Positions 1 to 9,364 of a DNA stretch of 64,000 nucleotides are shown here, one piece after another. The stretch's first letter is position 1; every line of letters begins with the position of its first letter. The stretch covers positions 434,001 through 498,000 of the forward strand of contig JAHBVJ010000001.1 in the NCBI GenBank assembly GCA_019637615.1. Direction: 5' to 3'. A model generated the notes under the pieces. The model made no database searches and was not told where the DNA came from. It was given only the letters and a program-made list of their open reading frames with translations. The translations under genes and the position numbers were made by a program. Source of the stretch: Anaerolineae bacterium. GTDB taxonomy: Bacteria > Chloroflexota > Anaerolineae > Aggregatilineales > UBA2796.

Positions 1-37
1 AAATTTTGGATTTCCACATCGCTGAATTGAGGACTCC

Positions 38-604
38 ATGAGCGACGAGACCAATGAGATATTGAAGGACGCTGAAGGACGCATGAAAAGCGCGATCACG
101 GCGTTAGAAGAACATCTAGCCGGGGTGCGGACGGGACGCGCTAGTCCTGCACTGGTTGAAAAGCTGATGGTCGAATATTACGGTACGCCGACCCCGTTGT
201 ATCAGATGGCCTCGATTTCGGTTCCCGAAGCGCTCTTGATCACCATCAAGCCGTTCGACAAGAGTTCGCTGCGAGACATCGAAAAGGCTATTTTGAACTC
301 TGACCTGCATCTGACGCCGGGTAATGATGGCACGATCATCCGACTGCCGTTACCGCCACTGACAGGTGACCGTCGCAAGGAACTGGTCAAGCTCGTCAAC
401 CATCGGCTGGAGGAAGCGCGGGTGGCCGTCCGCAACGTGCGCCGCCATTCGATTGAAGAAATCCGCGAGTACGAAAAGGAAAGCCTGATCTCCGAAGACG
501 ACTCCCAAGATGGTCAAGAGAAAATGCAAAAACTGACGGATAAATACGTCGAAACGGTTGATGCCATCGGCAAGCGCAAAGAACAGGAGATCATGGCGGT
601 ATAG
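38..604 (+). CDS. frr: Ribosome-recycling factor
   Basis: Cytoplasmic factor that, with EF-G, splits post-termination ribosomes. The 188-residue product has the normal family length. It shows VRTGRASPALVEKL at about residue 30 in the first long helix, the small beta domain (PLYQMASISVPEA, then LPPLTGDRRKELVK) and the C-terminal helices ending KRKEQEIMAV. The ATG is preceded by GAGGA about six bases upstream. uppS follows after only 7 bases, so the two are probably cotranscribed. pyrH often lies upstream of frr in bacteria, but that position is outside the window. Confidence 0.97.
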   Translation: MSDETNEILKDAEGRMKSAITALEEHLAGVRTGRASPALVEKLMVEYYGTPTPLYQMASISVPEALLITIKPFDKSSLRDIEKAILNSDLHLTPGNDGTIIRLPLPPLTGDRRKELVKLVNHRLEEARVAVRNVRRHSIEEIREYEKESLISEDDSQDGQEKMQKLTDKYVETVDAIGKRKEQEIMAV

Positions 605-611
605 CCAGCCC

Positions 612-1361
612 ATGACGAACGCAACGCCCATCGTTACCGAGACTGCCGCGACGCTGCCCGCCAGAGTGCCTTACCATCTAGCGATCATTATGGATGGTAA
701 CGGGCGCTGGGCGACGGAGCGCGGATTGCCACGCCAAGCCGGACATCGTGCCGGAGTCGAAAATCTGCGTCGTGTCATCCGCGCTTGCTCGGAATTCGGC
801 GTACAAATCCTGACGATCTACGCCTTTTCCACCGAGAATTGGCGGCGTCCGGGGCCGGAGGTACGCGGGCTGTTGACCATCCTAGAGATGATGCTTGACC
901 GTGAACTGGACAATCTGGATGACAACGGCGTGCAACTACGGCATCTGGGGCGTTTGGATGGCTTGACGCCCAATTTGCAGCAAAAAGTATTGAACGCGGT
1001 AGAACGCACGCGGAACAATGACCGCCTGACGCTGAATGTTGCGTTCAATTATGGCGGGCGCGACGAGATTTTGCGGGCGGTCAAGCAGATTGTGTCGGAA
1101 GGGATTCCGCCGGAACAGATCGATGAGGTGTTGTTCAATCATTATCTCGATACGGCGGGCGAACCCGACGTTGACCTGCTGGTGCGGACGGCGGGCGAGA
1201 TGCGGGTCAGCAATTTCTTGATCTGGCAAGCGTACTACGCCGAATACTACGCGACCCCTGTATATTGGCCTGACTTCGATAAGGAAGAACTGCGCAAAGC
1301 CTTCGCGCAGTTCACCGGGCGCGATCGGAAGTATGGCGGCCTGTCAAAAGGATCGCAATAA
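612..1361 (+). CDS. uppS: Isoprenyl transferase (undecaprenyl diphosphate synthase family)
   Basis: Cis-prenyltransferase that condenses isopentenyl diphosphate onto a prenyl diphosphate to make the C55 lipid carrier for wall and surface glycans. The product is 249 residues. It shows IIMDGNGRWA with the catalytic Asp near residue 28, the FSTENWRRP segment, and near the C-terminus DLLVRTAGEMRVSNFLIWQ followed by the YWPDF block. The usual GEQR is GEMR here, a small deviation. I chose the ATG at 612, seven bases after the frr stop. An in-frame ATG at 558 would lie inside frr. Undecaprenyl phosphate would serve the GT39 and GT2 genes elsewhere in the window. Confidence 0.95.
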   Translation: MTNATPIVTETAATLPARVPYHLAIIMDGNGRWATERGLPRQAGHRAGVENLRRVIRACSEFGVQILTIYAFSTENWRRPGPEVRGLLTILEMMLDRELDNLDDNGVQLRHLGRLDGLTPNLQQKVLNAVERTRNNDRLTLNVAFNYGGRDEILRAVKQIVSEGIPPEQIDEVLFNHYLDTAGEPDVDLLVRTAGEMRVSNFLIWQAYYAEYYATPVYWPDFDKEELRKAFAQFTGRDRKYGGLSKGSQ

Positions 1362-1417
1362 CAAAGTACCCATTGCGTTCCTTACCCTGTAATCGATAGC
1401 CCTCACATGTACATGAG

Positions 1418-1450
1418 ATGATCCCATTATGGTCTAACTGATGGGATCAT
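1418..1450 (+). terminator. Hairpin after uppS
   Basis: A perfect 10-bp inverted repeat (ATGATCCCAT / ATGGGATCAT, 1418-1427 and 1441-1450) with a 13-base loop lies 57 bases after the uppS stop. There is no strong T-run directly after it, so it may act as a weak terminator or a 3'-end processing hairpin. Confidence 0.5.
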
Positions 1451-1490
1451 TATCACTCTGCATTTTCCTCATTTTTTGTATAAATTACTT

Positions 1491-1520
1491 TTGCGTTTCC
1501 GTTAAAAATTCAGCTACAAT
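1491..1520 (+). promoter_or_regulatory. Candidate sigma70 promoter for the PknB-FGE kinase gene
   Basis: TTGCGT (1491-1496) and TACAAT (1515-1520) are separated by 18 bases in an AT-rich stretch between the uppS terminator and the kinase gene. The -10 matches consensus at five of six positions. The predicted leader is about 100 bases. Confidence 0.5.
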
Positions 1521-1629
1521 GAGCATTATGGCTACCGATGAAATAAGATAGTACTCGCAAACCACCTGTCTTATGTCGGGGCTTGGGACGTCCTCTGCGT
1601 ACCGCGCTCTAAGATCGGATGATGCACAC

Positions 1630-3951
1630 ATGACAGACTTGATTGGTCAAACGCTTGGTCAATATCAGATTACGGCTGTGCTAGGCAAAGGCGGTATGGC
1701 GACTGTTTATCGCGCTCGCCAGTTGTCTATTAAGCGGGATGTGGCGATCAAAGTGATCGAGTCTGGCCTTGCGAGTAATCCGGAATTTGTAAAGCGATTT
1801 GTGCGTGAGGCCGAGACAGTTGCCAGCTTGGATCACCCGCATATCCTCAAGATGTTCGACTATGGACAGCAGGGGGATTTACTCTATCTGGTGATGGAAC
1901 TCAAGACGGGTGGGGCGCTGACCAAATTGATCGTCAATCAGCCGCTGTCGCTCGATCTGACTGTTGTGCTGCTCACACAGATTGCGTCGGCGTTGGATTA
2001 CGCTCATCGACGGGGAATCGTGCATCGTGACCTAAAGCCACAAAATGTGCTGCTGGATGAACAAGGGAACGCCTTCCTGACTGATTTCGGGATCGCGAAA
2101 TTGATTCAGCCCGATTATGAGATTACATCGATCACGCAGACCGGCGCAGCGATGGGTACGCCGTCATACATGTCGCCAGAGCAATGGCAGGGGCAGATCG
2201 TGGATGCGCGCTCCGATCTGTATTCGCTCGGCATCATGGTCTACGAGATGCTGACGGGTAATCTACCATTTCAGGTGGATACGCCCGCAAGTTATATGTT
2301 CGCGCACCTGAATCAGCCACCATTACCGCTGAAGACATGGCGCGTAGATTTGCCGGAATATCTCGAACCTGTGATGGCGAAGGCGTTGGCGAAAACGCCC
2401 GATCAGCGCTTCCAAACGGCACAAGCTTTTGCAGAGGCGATCAAAGAAGCCGTAAATGGCAAAACTTATATCATGGCGGAAAAGCCCGTGATCCCGACGA
2501 TGTCCGCGCCACCGCCAGTAGCGCCACCATCGGAACCGCCTCGGACACGGCAGGGGTTTAGCCTGCCGTTTGCCGTGGCAGGCGCGCTGGTGTTGATCCT
2601 CATCATTGGCGCGGGGGTGCTGGCGTTGCAACGAAATGGGGCTGGCACTTCACCAGAGGCCAGCGCAACGGCCTCGGACACACCAAGTACGCCCATCGTT
2701 GTGATTTTGCCGACGATCCCCACCGTAACGGCGACGGAAACGGTCGCAATCCCGACGGACACGCCAAGCGCAACCGCGACGCCGTTCCCCACGGACACAC
2801 CGACGATCACATCGACCAGCACACAGATCAACCCGCTTGATTTTGCCAATCAGACATTTGCGGTGCGGACACAGCACGCCGAGATGACGATTGCGTCGTA
2901 TACGAAAACTCCAACGCCGAATTATCAACAAACAGCGGAGGCTATTGTGGCGGCGACAGATGCGCAAGCAACCGCCTTCGTGATCGCGTCATATACGAAA
3001 ACGCCGACATCGACTTCCACGGCGACCTTCACACCGACGGAAACGGCTACGTTCACGGAGACAGCTACCGAAACCGCGACAGCAACATCAACGCCCACCG
3101 AAACGCCAACGGCAACTCACACGTACACAGCCACGGCTACGGAAACCCCAACCGAAACTTACACACCATCTATCACATTTACGCCGTCGATCACCCTGAC
3201 GCCATCCTTGACGCCCTATCCCACACTCGATGCGGCGCAGAATCCGACTACATGGAGAAAGATCGTGCGGGCGGTGGACTACAATGGATACCACGTCGAG
3301 ATGGTGTTGGTGCCCGCTGGCAGCTTTATGATGGGCGACAGCAGTTCCGGCGAAGTGGACGAACTCCCCGTCCATCTTCAGCGGATCGAGCAGCCATTCT
3401 GGATTGACCGCTATGAAGTGACCAATGAACAGTTCAGGAGTCTAGGCGGCAAAGCAGGACATGGCAGTAACTGGCCCGCCCCACTACGTCCGCGCGAACG
3501 CATTTCGTGGGACGAAGCTAAGGCTTTTTGCGAGAAACGCGGCGGATTTTTGCCTACCGAAGCACAGTGGGAATGGGCGGCCCGTGGCCCGCAAAATTAT
3601 ACCTATCCATGGGGTAATACGTGGGTGCCTAATAGGGTGAATTGGAATCGCAGCGGTCAGGCTGGTACATTGGATGTGGGGAGTTTCCCCGGCAATGCGT
3701 CGTGGGTAGGGGCGCTGGACATGAGTGGCAACGTATGGGAGTGGACAAGTTCGATCTATAAAGAGTATCCCTACGTTGCCAATGATGGTCGGGAAGACCC
3801 GAATGACCTGATCAGCCCCCGTGTGGCGCGGGGTGGATCATGGAATGATAAGACGCCGAGCGCGTTGAGGCTTACGGATCGCAGCTTTAACACGCCCGAT
3901 CTGATCAATTACAGCGTGGGATTCCGTTGCGCGATGGCGGTTGTGCCGTGA
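1630..3951 (+). CDS. Membrane serine/threonine protein kinase with C-terminal FGE/SUMF1-like domain
   Basis: PknB-type (Hanks) kinase of 773 residues. The cytoplasmic kinase domain spans about residues 12-280: glycine loop GKGGMATVY, Lys41 in VAIKV, HRDLKPQN near residue 132, DFG, and MGTPSYMSPEQW. A single membrane helix (about 310-333) is followed by a roughly 200-residue Thr/Pro/Glu-rich extracytoplasmic linker. From about residue 545 there is an FGE-sulfatase (SUMF1) fold: VPAGSFMMGD, LPTEAQWEWAARGP, MSGNVWEWTSS, VARGGSWND. It lacks the paired catalytic cysteines of true formylglycine-generating enzymes, so it is more likely a ligand- or glycan-sensing ectodomain. The start at 1630 was chosen because MTDLIGQTLGQYQ matches the start of the kinase at 9482; an in-frame ATG at 1573 is less likely. 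Confidence 0.92.
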   Translation: MTDLIGQTLGQYQITAVLGKGGMATVYRARQLSIKRDVAIKVIESGLASNPEFVKRFVREAETVASLDHPHILKMFDYGQQGDLLYLVMELKTGGALTKLIVNQPLSLDLTVVLLTQIASALDYAHRRGIVHRDLKPQNVLLDEQGNAFLTDFGIAKLIQPDYEITSITQTGAAMGTPSYMSPEQWQGQIVDARSDLYSLGIMVYEMLTGNLPFQVDTPASYMFAHLNQPPLPLKTWRVDLPEYLEPVMAKALAKTPDQRFQTAQAFAEAIKEAVNGKTYIMAEKPVIPTMSAPPPVAPPSEPPRTRQGFSLPFAVAGALVLILIIGAGVLALQRNGAGTSPEASATASDTPSTPIVVILPTIPTVTATETVAIPTDTPSATATPFPTDTPTITSTSTQINPLDFANQTFAVRTQHAEMTIASYTKTPTPNYQQTAEAIVAATDAQATAFVIASYTKTPTSTSTATFTPTETATFTETATETATATSTPTETPTATHTYTATATETPTETYTPSITFTPSITLTPSLTPYPTLDAAQNPTTWRKIVRAVDYNGYHVEMVLVPAGSFMMGDSSSGEVDELPVHLQRIEQPFWIDRYEVTNEQFRSLGGKAGHGSNWPAPLRPRERISWDEAKAFCEKRGGFLPTEAQWEWAARGPQNYTYPWGNTWVPNRVNWNRSGQAGTLDVGSFPGNASWVGALDMSGNVWEWTSSIYKEYPYVANDGREDPNDLISPRVARGGSWNDKTPSALRLTDRSFNTPDLINYSVGFRCAMAVVP

Positions 3952-3970
3952 GGTAAGCAGCAGAAAGTTG

Positions 3971-3998
3971 GGTGCCGCCAGATTACGTCAGCGGCACC
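3971..3998. terminator. Hairpin between convergent kinase and mutS2 genes
   Basis: GGTGCCGC (3971-3978) pairs perfectly with GCGGCACC (3991-3998) across a 12-base loop. It lies just past the kinase stop and covers the last codons of mutS2, so it could end transcription from either side. No clear T-run. Confidence 0.4.
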
Positions 3999-6379
3999 AT
4001 ATTCACGACGGTCACGCCGTCGCCGCCATCACGTTCGCCACCGCGCTCGTAATTACGCACCAGCGGATTGCCTTTCAGCGCATCACGTACCGCAGTGCGC
4101 AACGCCCCGGTGCCCTTACCGTGGATAATCCGCACGAAGGGCAAACCAGCCATGTAGGCCGCATCGAGATAGTTGGTGATTCGTTCCAACGCATCTTCGA
4201 CGCGCGCGCCGCGCAGATCGAGTTCCAAGCCCGGTGACACGCCGCGCCGCATCGGGGCTTCGCGCTCCTCAATGACAGGTTTGGCATTTTTGCCAGCCGC
4301 TTTACGACTTTCCTCGCGCGTCCGTTTTTCGATCTCATCGAGTTTGACGCGTACCCGCAACCGCCCAATGATCACTTCGGCGTCGGTGGCGGTGAGTTCC
4401 GCGATCTCGCCTTCAGATTTCAGCGGGATGATCCAGACGGTATCGCCCACACGGAATTTGGGAGCATCTCCCGCAGGGGCGTTCGTGACGTTAGCGACAG
4501 GCTGCTGAATATTGCCCTTCAACGTGAAGGCCGCTTCCTCGATCCGCTTGATGACTTCCAGTGGTTGTCCGGCGGCCTGCAAATTCTGACGCAGCTTGCG
4601 AACTTCGCTGCGTAAGTCTTCGATCTCACGATCAGCCATGCGGCGGGTCTGGGCGATGATGTCACGGCGTTCGATCTCCACCTCATCCAAGCGTTGGCGG
4701 AGTTCGCGCTTCATCTCCTCGACACTGGCTTGCTGCGCAACGGCAGCATCACGGGCACGGCGGGCTTCCTCGCGACTCTTGTGTAGTTCATCGAGCAGGT
4801 CATCCGCCACCAAATCTTCGGTGCCCACCATGCTGCGGGCATCATCGATGATGTCCTGCGGCAAGCCAAGGCGCGTGGCAATCGAGAGTGCATTGGAGCG
4901 CCCCGGAATGCCGATGATCAGATGGTAGGTGGGACGCAAGGTTTCGAGATCGAATTCGACGCTGGCGTTGCGTACCCCGAACTTATTCTGACTGTAGATC
5001 TTGAGTTCGGGATGGTGCGTGGTGACCAGCGTTGTGATCTTTTGCTCGACCAAGAAATTCAGGACAGCCCGCGCTAAGGCCGAGCCTTCGGTCGGATCGG
5101 TGCCCGCGCCGAGTTCGTCAAGGATGACCAAAGAACGATCATTGGCCTCGCGCAGGATGCTGATGGTGTTAGTCATATGCGCGGAGAACGTCGAAAGCGA
5201 TTGCTCGATACTCTGCTCGTCGCCAATATCCGCGTAGACGCCTTCGAACAGCGTGATTTCAGCGCCTTCCGCCGCAGGGATGTGCAGCCCGCACTGCGCC
5301 ATCAGCGTAAGCAAACCGACGGTTTTGAGCGCGACGGTTTTGCCGCCCGTGTTCGGCCCCGTGATGACGAGGATGAAAGTTTCATCATCCAATACCATAT
5401 CAATCGGGACAACTTTGCGCGGATCGAGCAGCGGGTGACGTGCCGATTCGAGCTTGATACGCGAACCCGGATGCGGCGTGTTCATCTCGCGGAAGGGCAG
5501 CAGCTTGGGCGCGGTGGCGTTGAGTGCAGCGGCATAACGTGCCTTAGAGAAGATCAAATCGAGATGCGCCAATCCATCCACTGAGCGCACGATCTGCTCG
5601 GCAAGGTTGCCAACTTCTTCACTGAGCGCCCTCAAAATACGCCGAATCTCGTTTTCTTCTTCGATCTCCAGCTCACGCAACGAATTGTTGAGTTCTACCG
5701 TGACCATCGGCTCGATAAACAGCGTCGCGCCGGAGGATGACGAGTCGTGTACAATGCCGGGAATGCGGCCTTTGAACTCAGCACGCAGCGGCACCACATA
5801 ACGTCCGTTTCGCTGCGTGATCAACTGCTCTTGCAGGAATTTGGCGTTGTTGGTGTTGTTGACCAAGTTGTTGAGGCGACTTTGCAACCGTTCCAGTGCC
5901 ACCCGCATATCCCGACGCACCAAGGCTAACTTGGGGCTGGCGTTATCGTAAATCCCGCCGTTATCATCGATGGTCTGGCTGATCTCGCCTTGCAGCGCGG
6001 CACATTCCTCTAGCCCGTTGGCGACATCCGCCAAGCGGGGAGAAGTCGAGCCGAGTTTACCGATAGTGCGCTTGAGCGTGGTGGCCCGCCGCAAGGTGCC
6101 GCGAATATCGAGCAGCGTTTGCGGTTCAAGGATGATGCCACGCGTAGCGGAAATCGCTGGTTCGCGAACATCACGCGCGCCGCCGAGGGTTATATCCGAG
6201 CGTGCTTCCAACAATGTACGCGCTTCGGATGTTTCTTGCTGCCAATCGAGCGCCTCGCGAATATCAACGGTCGGGCGCAGTTGGCGAATCAGATCAGCCC
6301 CGGCAGAAAATTGGGCATGGGTGACCAGTTGGGCAAGTATTTTCGGCAGTTCTAAGACCTGTGCCGATTTCTCGTTCAT
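3983..6379 (-). CDS. mutS2: Endonuclease MutS2
   Basis: MutS-family ATPase with a C-terminal Smr nuclease domain. The family is known for suppressing homologous recombination or for resolving collided ribosomes, depending on species. The product is 798 residues, the normal length. Core and lever helices fill the first 300 residues. The ATPase has Walker A GPNTGGKTVALKT and Walker B SLVILDELGAGTDPTEG, followed by a charged coiled coil. The Smr domain (last about 80 residues) shows LDLRGARVEDALE and IIHGKGTGALR. The gene is monocistronic, with its own promoter just upstream. It lacks the MutL partner and N-terminal mismatch-recognition domain of MutS1, so it is not a mismatch-repair gene. Confidence 0.96.
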   Translation of the reverse strand: MNEKSAQVLELPKILAQLVTHAQFSAGADLIRQLRPTVDIREALDWQQETSEARTLLEARSDITLGGARDVREPAISATRGIILEPQTLLDIRGTLRRATTLKRTIGKLGSTSPRLADVANGLEECAALQGEISQTIDDNGGIYDNASPKLALVRRDMRVALERLQSRLNNLVNNTNNAKFLQEQLITQRNGRYVVPLRAEFKGRIPGIVHDSSSSGATLFIEPMVTVELNNSLRELEIEEENEIRRILRALSEEVGNLAEQIVRSVDGLAHLDLIFSKARYAAALNATAPKLLPFREMNTPHPGSRIKLESARHPLLDPRKVVPIDMVLDDETFILVITGPNTGGKTVALKTVGLLTLMAQCGLHIPAAEGAEITLFEGVYADIGDEQSIEQSLSTFSAHMTNTISILREANDRSLVILDELGAGTDPTEGSALARAVLNFLVEQKITTLVTTHHPELKIYSQNKFGVRNASVEFDLETLRPTYHLIIGIPGRSNALSIATRLGLPQDIIDDARSMVGTEDLVADDLLDELHKSREEARRARDAAVAQQASVEEMKRELRQRLDEVEIERRDIIAQTRRMADREIEDLRSEVRKLRQNLQAAGQPLEVIKRIEEAAFTLKGNIQQPVANVTNAPAGDAPKFRVGDTVWIIPLKSEGEIAELTATDAEVIIGRLRVRVKLDEIEKRTREESRKAAGKNAKPVIEEREAPMRRGVSPGLELDLRGARVEDALERITNYLDAAYMAGLPFVRIIHGKGTGALRTAVRDALKGNPLVRNYERGGERDGGDGVTVVNMVPLT

Positions 6380-6417
6380 AATCTATTGTGTATTTCTACT
6401 ACTCGTTCAGAAGGCAG

Positions 6418-6446
6418 ATGATAATAGACGGTGTGCGGAAAGTCAA
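6418..6446 (-). promoter_or_regulatory. Candidate sigma70 promoter for mutS2
   Basis: On the minus strand, TTGACT (6446-6441) and TATCAT (6423-6418) are separated by exactly 17 bases. Each matches consensus at five of six positions. The leader before mutS2 would be about 30-40 bases. Confidence 0.6.
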
Positions 6447-6468
6447 TCCACAGGAAGAGTGGGTTGAC
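6442..6468 (-). terminator. Hairpin after the NUDIX gene
   Basis: GTCAATCCAC (6442-6451) pairs with GTGGGTTGAC (6459-6468) with one G-T pair and a 7-base loop. It lies downstream of the minus-strand NUDIX gene and overlaps the -35 of the mutS2 promoter, so it probably separates the two units. Confidence 0.45.
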
Positions 6469-6533
6469 CTCATCCAACGGGTGGTCAGCAGTTGCTGTAT
6501 ACATAAAATTGTAGCAGAAGTGGATCTGGATGC

Positions 6534-6965
6534 CTAAAAATCCAACACCTTACCGTAGCGTGCCATACTGGCTTTGATGGCCGCGAGTTCAAACCCGGTA
6601 TGGAGCTGACCTTGTTGGTGCCACTCGACCACTTCTGGCAGGGTGAGCCAAACGGTGCCGAGGATTTCATTGGTGTTGACGCGGAAGTTGATGCTGTGTG
6701 GCTTGGCAAGGAAAATTTGATGTGCTCGTTCACGGTAGGTGTACATCGCGACGAAGCCGATGATGTCGGCGGTCATGGCGAATTCTTCCTGCAACTCGCG
6801 ACGCAAAGCGGCTACTAAGTCCGCGTCGGTAGCTTCGATGCGGCCTCCGGGCAAGCCCCATTTGCCGATAGTTTCCGGCAGATGGTTATGATGCTGTGCA
6901 AGAAGGAACTTGCCTTCATGTATGATAACTGCCCGTACGGCAGGGACTCGAAATGTTCCGGTCAT
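6534..6965 (-). CDS. NUDIX hydrolase
   Basis: Hydrolase of nucleoside-diphosphate-linked compounds; the substrate cannot be told from sequence. The product is 143 residues with a NUDIX box at about residues 39-62: GGRIEATDADL, then RRELQEEF. It has one extra residue between the leading GG..E and the REL..EE core relative to the common spacing. The start codon directly follows the stop of the upstream coiled-coil gene (TAAATG), so translation is probably coupled. It is the last gene of an era-coiled coil-NUDIX unit. Confidence 0.88.
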   Translation of the reverse strand: MTGTFRVPAVRAVIIHEGKFLLAQHHNHLPETIGKWGLPGGRIEATDADLVAALRRELQEEFAMTADIIGFVAMYTYRERAHQIFLAKPHSINFRVNTNEILGTVWLTLPEVVEWHQQGQLHTGFELAAIKASMARYGKVLDF

Positions 6966-8291
6966 TTAGTTAGACGCTCCGGCTACCTGTTTGATGTCGG
7001 CGCGTATCCGTCCGCGTTGCTCAAGAACACGTTGCGCCGGCTGCGCTAATTTCTCATTGTAGATCAGTTTGACATTTTCCGCACTGTTAATAAGTTGTTG
7101 AAGAGAGGTTAACAATCCGTTACGAAGCGGTGCTATCAGAAGTTTGTAGAGACCGCCTTGTTGATCCGGCACGATCCATGTACGGACGGGGGCAATGGTC
7201 TGCTGGTTGACATTGTTCAAGAATTCTGGCAGACGGGCGACGAGTGCGCCCATCGCTTGGACAGCAACACGCGATTCTTCGCTAGAGAAAGTCATGGCGG
7301 TGGCGACATCGGCGGCGAATCGATTGGTCGATTCGGCTACATCGACGTTGGGTTGCACATTGCTCAAAGCCGTCTGGTAGGCGCGGAAGTTCGCCGTCAA
7401 GGTGGCGACTTCGCGATCCAGCCAATCGACGCTCGCATTGAGCGTGACCATCTGGTTATCGATAACACGAAGATCGTCTTTGATCGCGGTAGCGTCTTGC
7501 GCAGCGGCGGTTTGGCTGTTGTTGAGTGAGACAAGGCTGTCATCGACTTCGCTGAGACCTGTCTTGACAGTGCTATCCAAATCAGCCGCTTCGAGTCTGT
7601 TGTAGAGGCCAATCAACTTGATGTTTTGCTGCGTAGCGGTTTCTAGCACCGTGACTTTGTTTTGCGCAGCACTCAGATCGGCAGTGAGGCCATCGACCTT
7701 GATGCGCAGCGTATCGCGCTCGGTCATCAGCACAGAATTCTCCCCATTAAGCCGTCCGATCTCACGGTTAGCATTGTTGAGGTTGGTTTCTGTGGCACCG
7801 AGGCGCACTTTTAGATCGTCACGTTCGGCGGTGAGACCAACCACGATGCTTTGCAGGTAGGCGATCTGATCGACCAACTCAGTCGGTGGTGTGGGCGAGA
7901 GCGTCGGACTGGCGGTGGAAGTCGGTGGAAGTGGCGTTAATGACGGTAAGACGCCCTGTTGCAGCAGCAGATCGCGCAGAGTTTGATCGTAGAAGGCCAC
8001 CCCCGCCGCTGCTGCCGCGCAAATCGTAGCCGAACCGCCCATGAATAGGCCGAGCAAAAAATTGCGGCGTCCGATGCCACTCGGTTTGGTGATCGGCGGG
8101 CGCTGTGGAGGTGGAGGCGGCGGCGTGAACGGCGTCGAACGCGGTGGCAGTTGGATGCGCTGCCCCGGTCTTACCTCAATAGTCAGTTGATGAAGTGCCC
8201 GTAGACTGGAATCGTCCATCGTGCTAATGCGGCGGAACAGCAGATCGAGCAGGGCTGTTCGTTCATTGGGAGCAAGTGGCGGATTGGTCAT
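6966..8291 (-). CDS. Single-pass membrane protein with long extracytoplasmic coiled coil, function unknown
   Basis: I do not recognise a family. The 441-residue protein has a soluble N-terminus (about 1-50), a Pro-rich spacer, then GRRNFLLG and one hydrophobic helix (about 80-105) that could be a signal anchor or Tat-like signal. A short Thr/Pro linker follows. Residues about 145-230 form a heptad-rich coiled coil with many Ala/Leu/Asn/Glu, and the rest is a helical tail. It sits between era and a NUDIX gene. The 45-base gap to era and the TAAATG junction to NUDIX suggest one operon. A structural or envelope-tethering role is only a guess. Confidence 0.8.
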   Translation of the reverse strand: MTNPPLAPNERTALLDLLFRRISTMDDSSLRALHQLTIEVRPGQRIQLPPRSTPFTPPPPPPQRPPITKPSGIGRRNFLLGLFMGGSATICAAAAAGVAFYDQTLRDLLLQQGVLPSLTPLPPTSTASPTLSPTPPTELVDQIAYLQSIVVGLTAERDDLKVRLGATETNLNNANREIGRLNGENSVLMTERDTLRIKVDGLTADLSAAQNKVTVLETATQQNIKLIGLYNRLEAADLDSTVKTGLSEVDDSLVSLNNSQTAAAQDATAIKDDLRVIDNQMVTLNASVDWLDREVATLTANFRAYQTALSNVQPNVDVAESTNRFAADVATAMTFSSEESRVAVQAMGALVARLPEFLNNVNQQTIAPVRTWIVPDQQGGLYKLLIAPLRNGLLTSLQQLINSAENVKLIYNEKLAQPAQRVLEQRGRIRADIKQVAGASN

Positions 8292-8336
8292 CCAAATTCC
8301 TCATCAACTTTCAGGCGGGATATGCCGAGTTTGGAC

Positions 8337-9284
8337 TTAACGATCCTTACGCAGTTTATAACCCATCCGCTGCAAGAAGGCGTCATCACTGCGCCAATCC
8401 TTGTGAACCTTGACACGTAATTCAAGGTACACCTGTGTATTGGTTAGTGTTTCTAGCTCTGTCCGCGCTTCGGTGCTGATCTTTTTGAGCAGCGCGCCAC
8501 CTTTTCCAATGATGATCGGCTTCTGGGTATCACGCTCGACATAGATGGAAGCGCCGATGTAAGTGAGCGTGGCGCTGCGTTCCTTGAACTCATCCACTTC
8601 GACGGCGACAGCGTGGGGGACTTCGCGCTCGGTGTTGTGCATCACCTTCTCGCGGATAATCTCCGAGGCGATCTGGCGCACCGCCGTATCGCTGAGTTGA
8701 TCTTCGGGATAATATTGCGGGCCAGCGGGTAGTTTTTCTATCAGCCGCTTGAGCACTTCGGGCACGCCATCACCAAGTTTGGCGATCAACGTTGTCCAAT
8801 CGGCGTTGGGCACGAGTGCGCGGTAAGCATCGACGTGCGGTTGCACATCTTCCGGCTTGACGCGATCCATCTTGTTGATGGCGAGCAGGGCTGGCGAACC
8901 GGACTCTCGGATGAGCTGTGCCACCCGTTTATCTTCTTCGTTGGGCAGATCGCTGCAATCCACGACAAACAGGATCACATCAGCGTCACGGAGGGCGGAA
9001 ACGGCGATAGCGACCATAAACTGTCCCAGACTATGGCGCGGCTTGTGAATTCCCGGTGTGTCTACGAAAATGGCCTGTACATCACCCTCAGTATAGATTC
9101 CCAACTGGGTGAGGCGTGTTGTTTGTGGTTTGGGGCTGACGATGGCGATCTTCTCACCCAAGATGTGATTCATCAGCGTCGATTTGCCGACGTTGGGACG
9201 GCCTACGACGGCGATGTAGCCGCTGTGCGCGAGCTGCGGCTCTGGTAAAGGGTTGATGGCTGATTCAGGTACGGATTCTGTCAT
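8337..9284 (-). CDS. era: GTPase Era
   Basis: Essential GTPase that binds the 3' end of 16S rRNA during 30S assembly. The product is 315 residues, near family length. The G domain has G1 GRPNVGKST near residue 27, G3 DTPGIHKPRHS and G4 NKMD. The C-terminal KH domain includes VERDTQKPIIIGKGGALLKK and ends WRSDDAFLQRMGYK, the standard Era ending. First gene of the minus-strand unit, transcribed from a promoter in the region shared with the kinase at 9482. Confidence 0.97.
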   Translation of the reverse strand: MTESVPESAINPLPEPQLAHSGYIAVVGRPNVGKSTLMNHILGEKIAIVSPKPQTTRLTQLGIYTEGDVQAIFVDTPGIHKPRHSLGQFMVAIAVSALRDADVILFVVDCSDLPNEEDKRVAQLIRESGSPALLAINKMDRVKPEDVQPHVDAYRALVPNADWTTLIAKLGDGVPEVLKRLIEKLPAGPQYYPEDQLSDTAVRQIASEIIREKVMHNTEREVPHAVAVEVDEFKERSATLTYIGASIYVERDTQKPIIIGKGGALLKKISTEARTELETLTNTQVYLELRVKVHKDWRSDDAFLQRMGYKLRKDR

Positions 9285-9364
9285 AGCTTTCCTTCTGCCG
9301 AAACAAAAATTCGCCAGTTTGCACGGGCGATGTAGATCACGGGCACGATTGTTTCATTAAGGTG

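Noticed and set aside
1573..1629. Extended N-terminus of the first kinase
   Set aside because: The extra 19 residues have no counterpart in the paralogous kinase, whose start matches MTDLIGQTLGQYQ.
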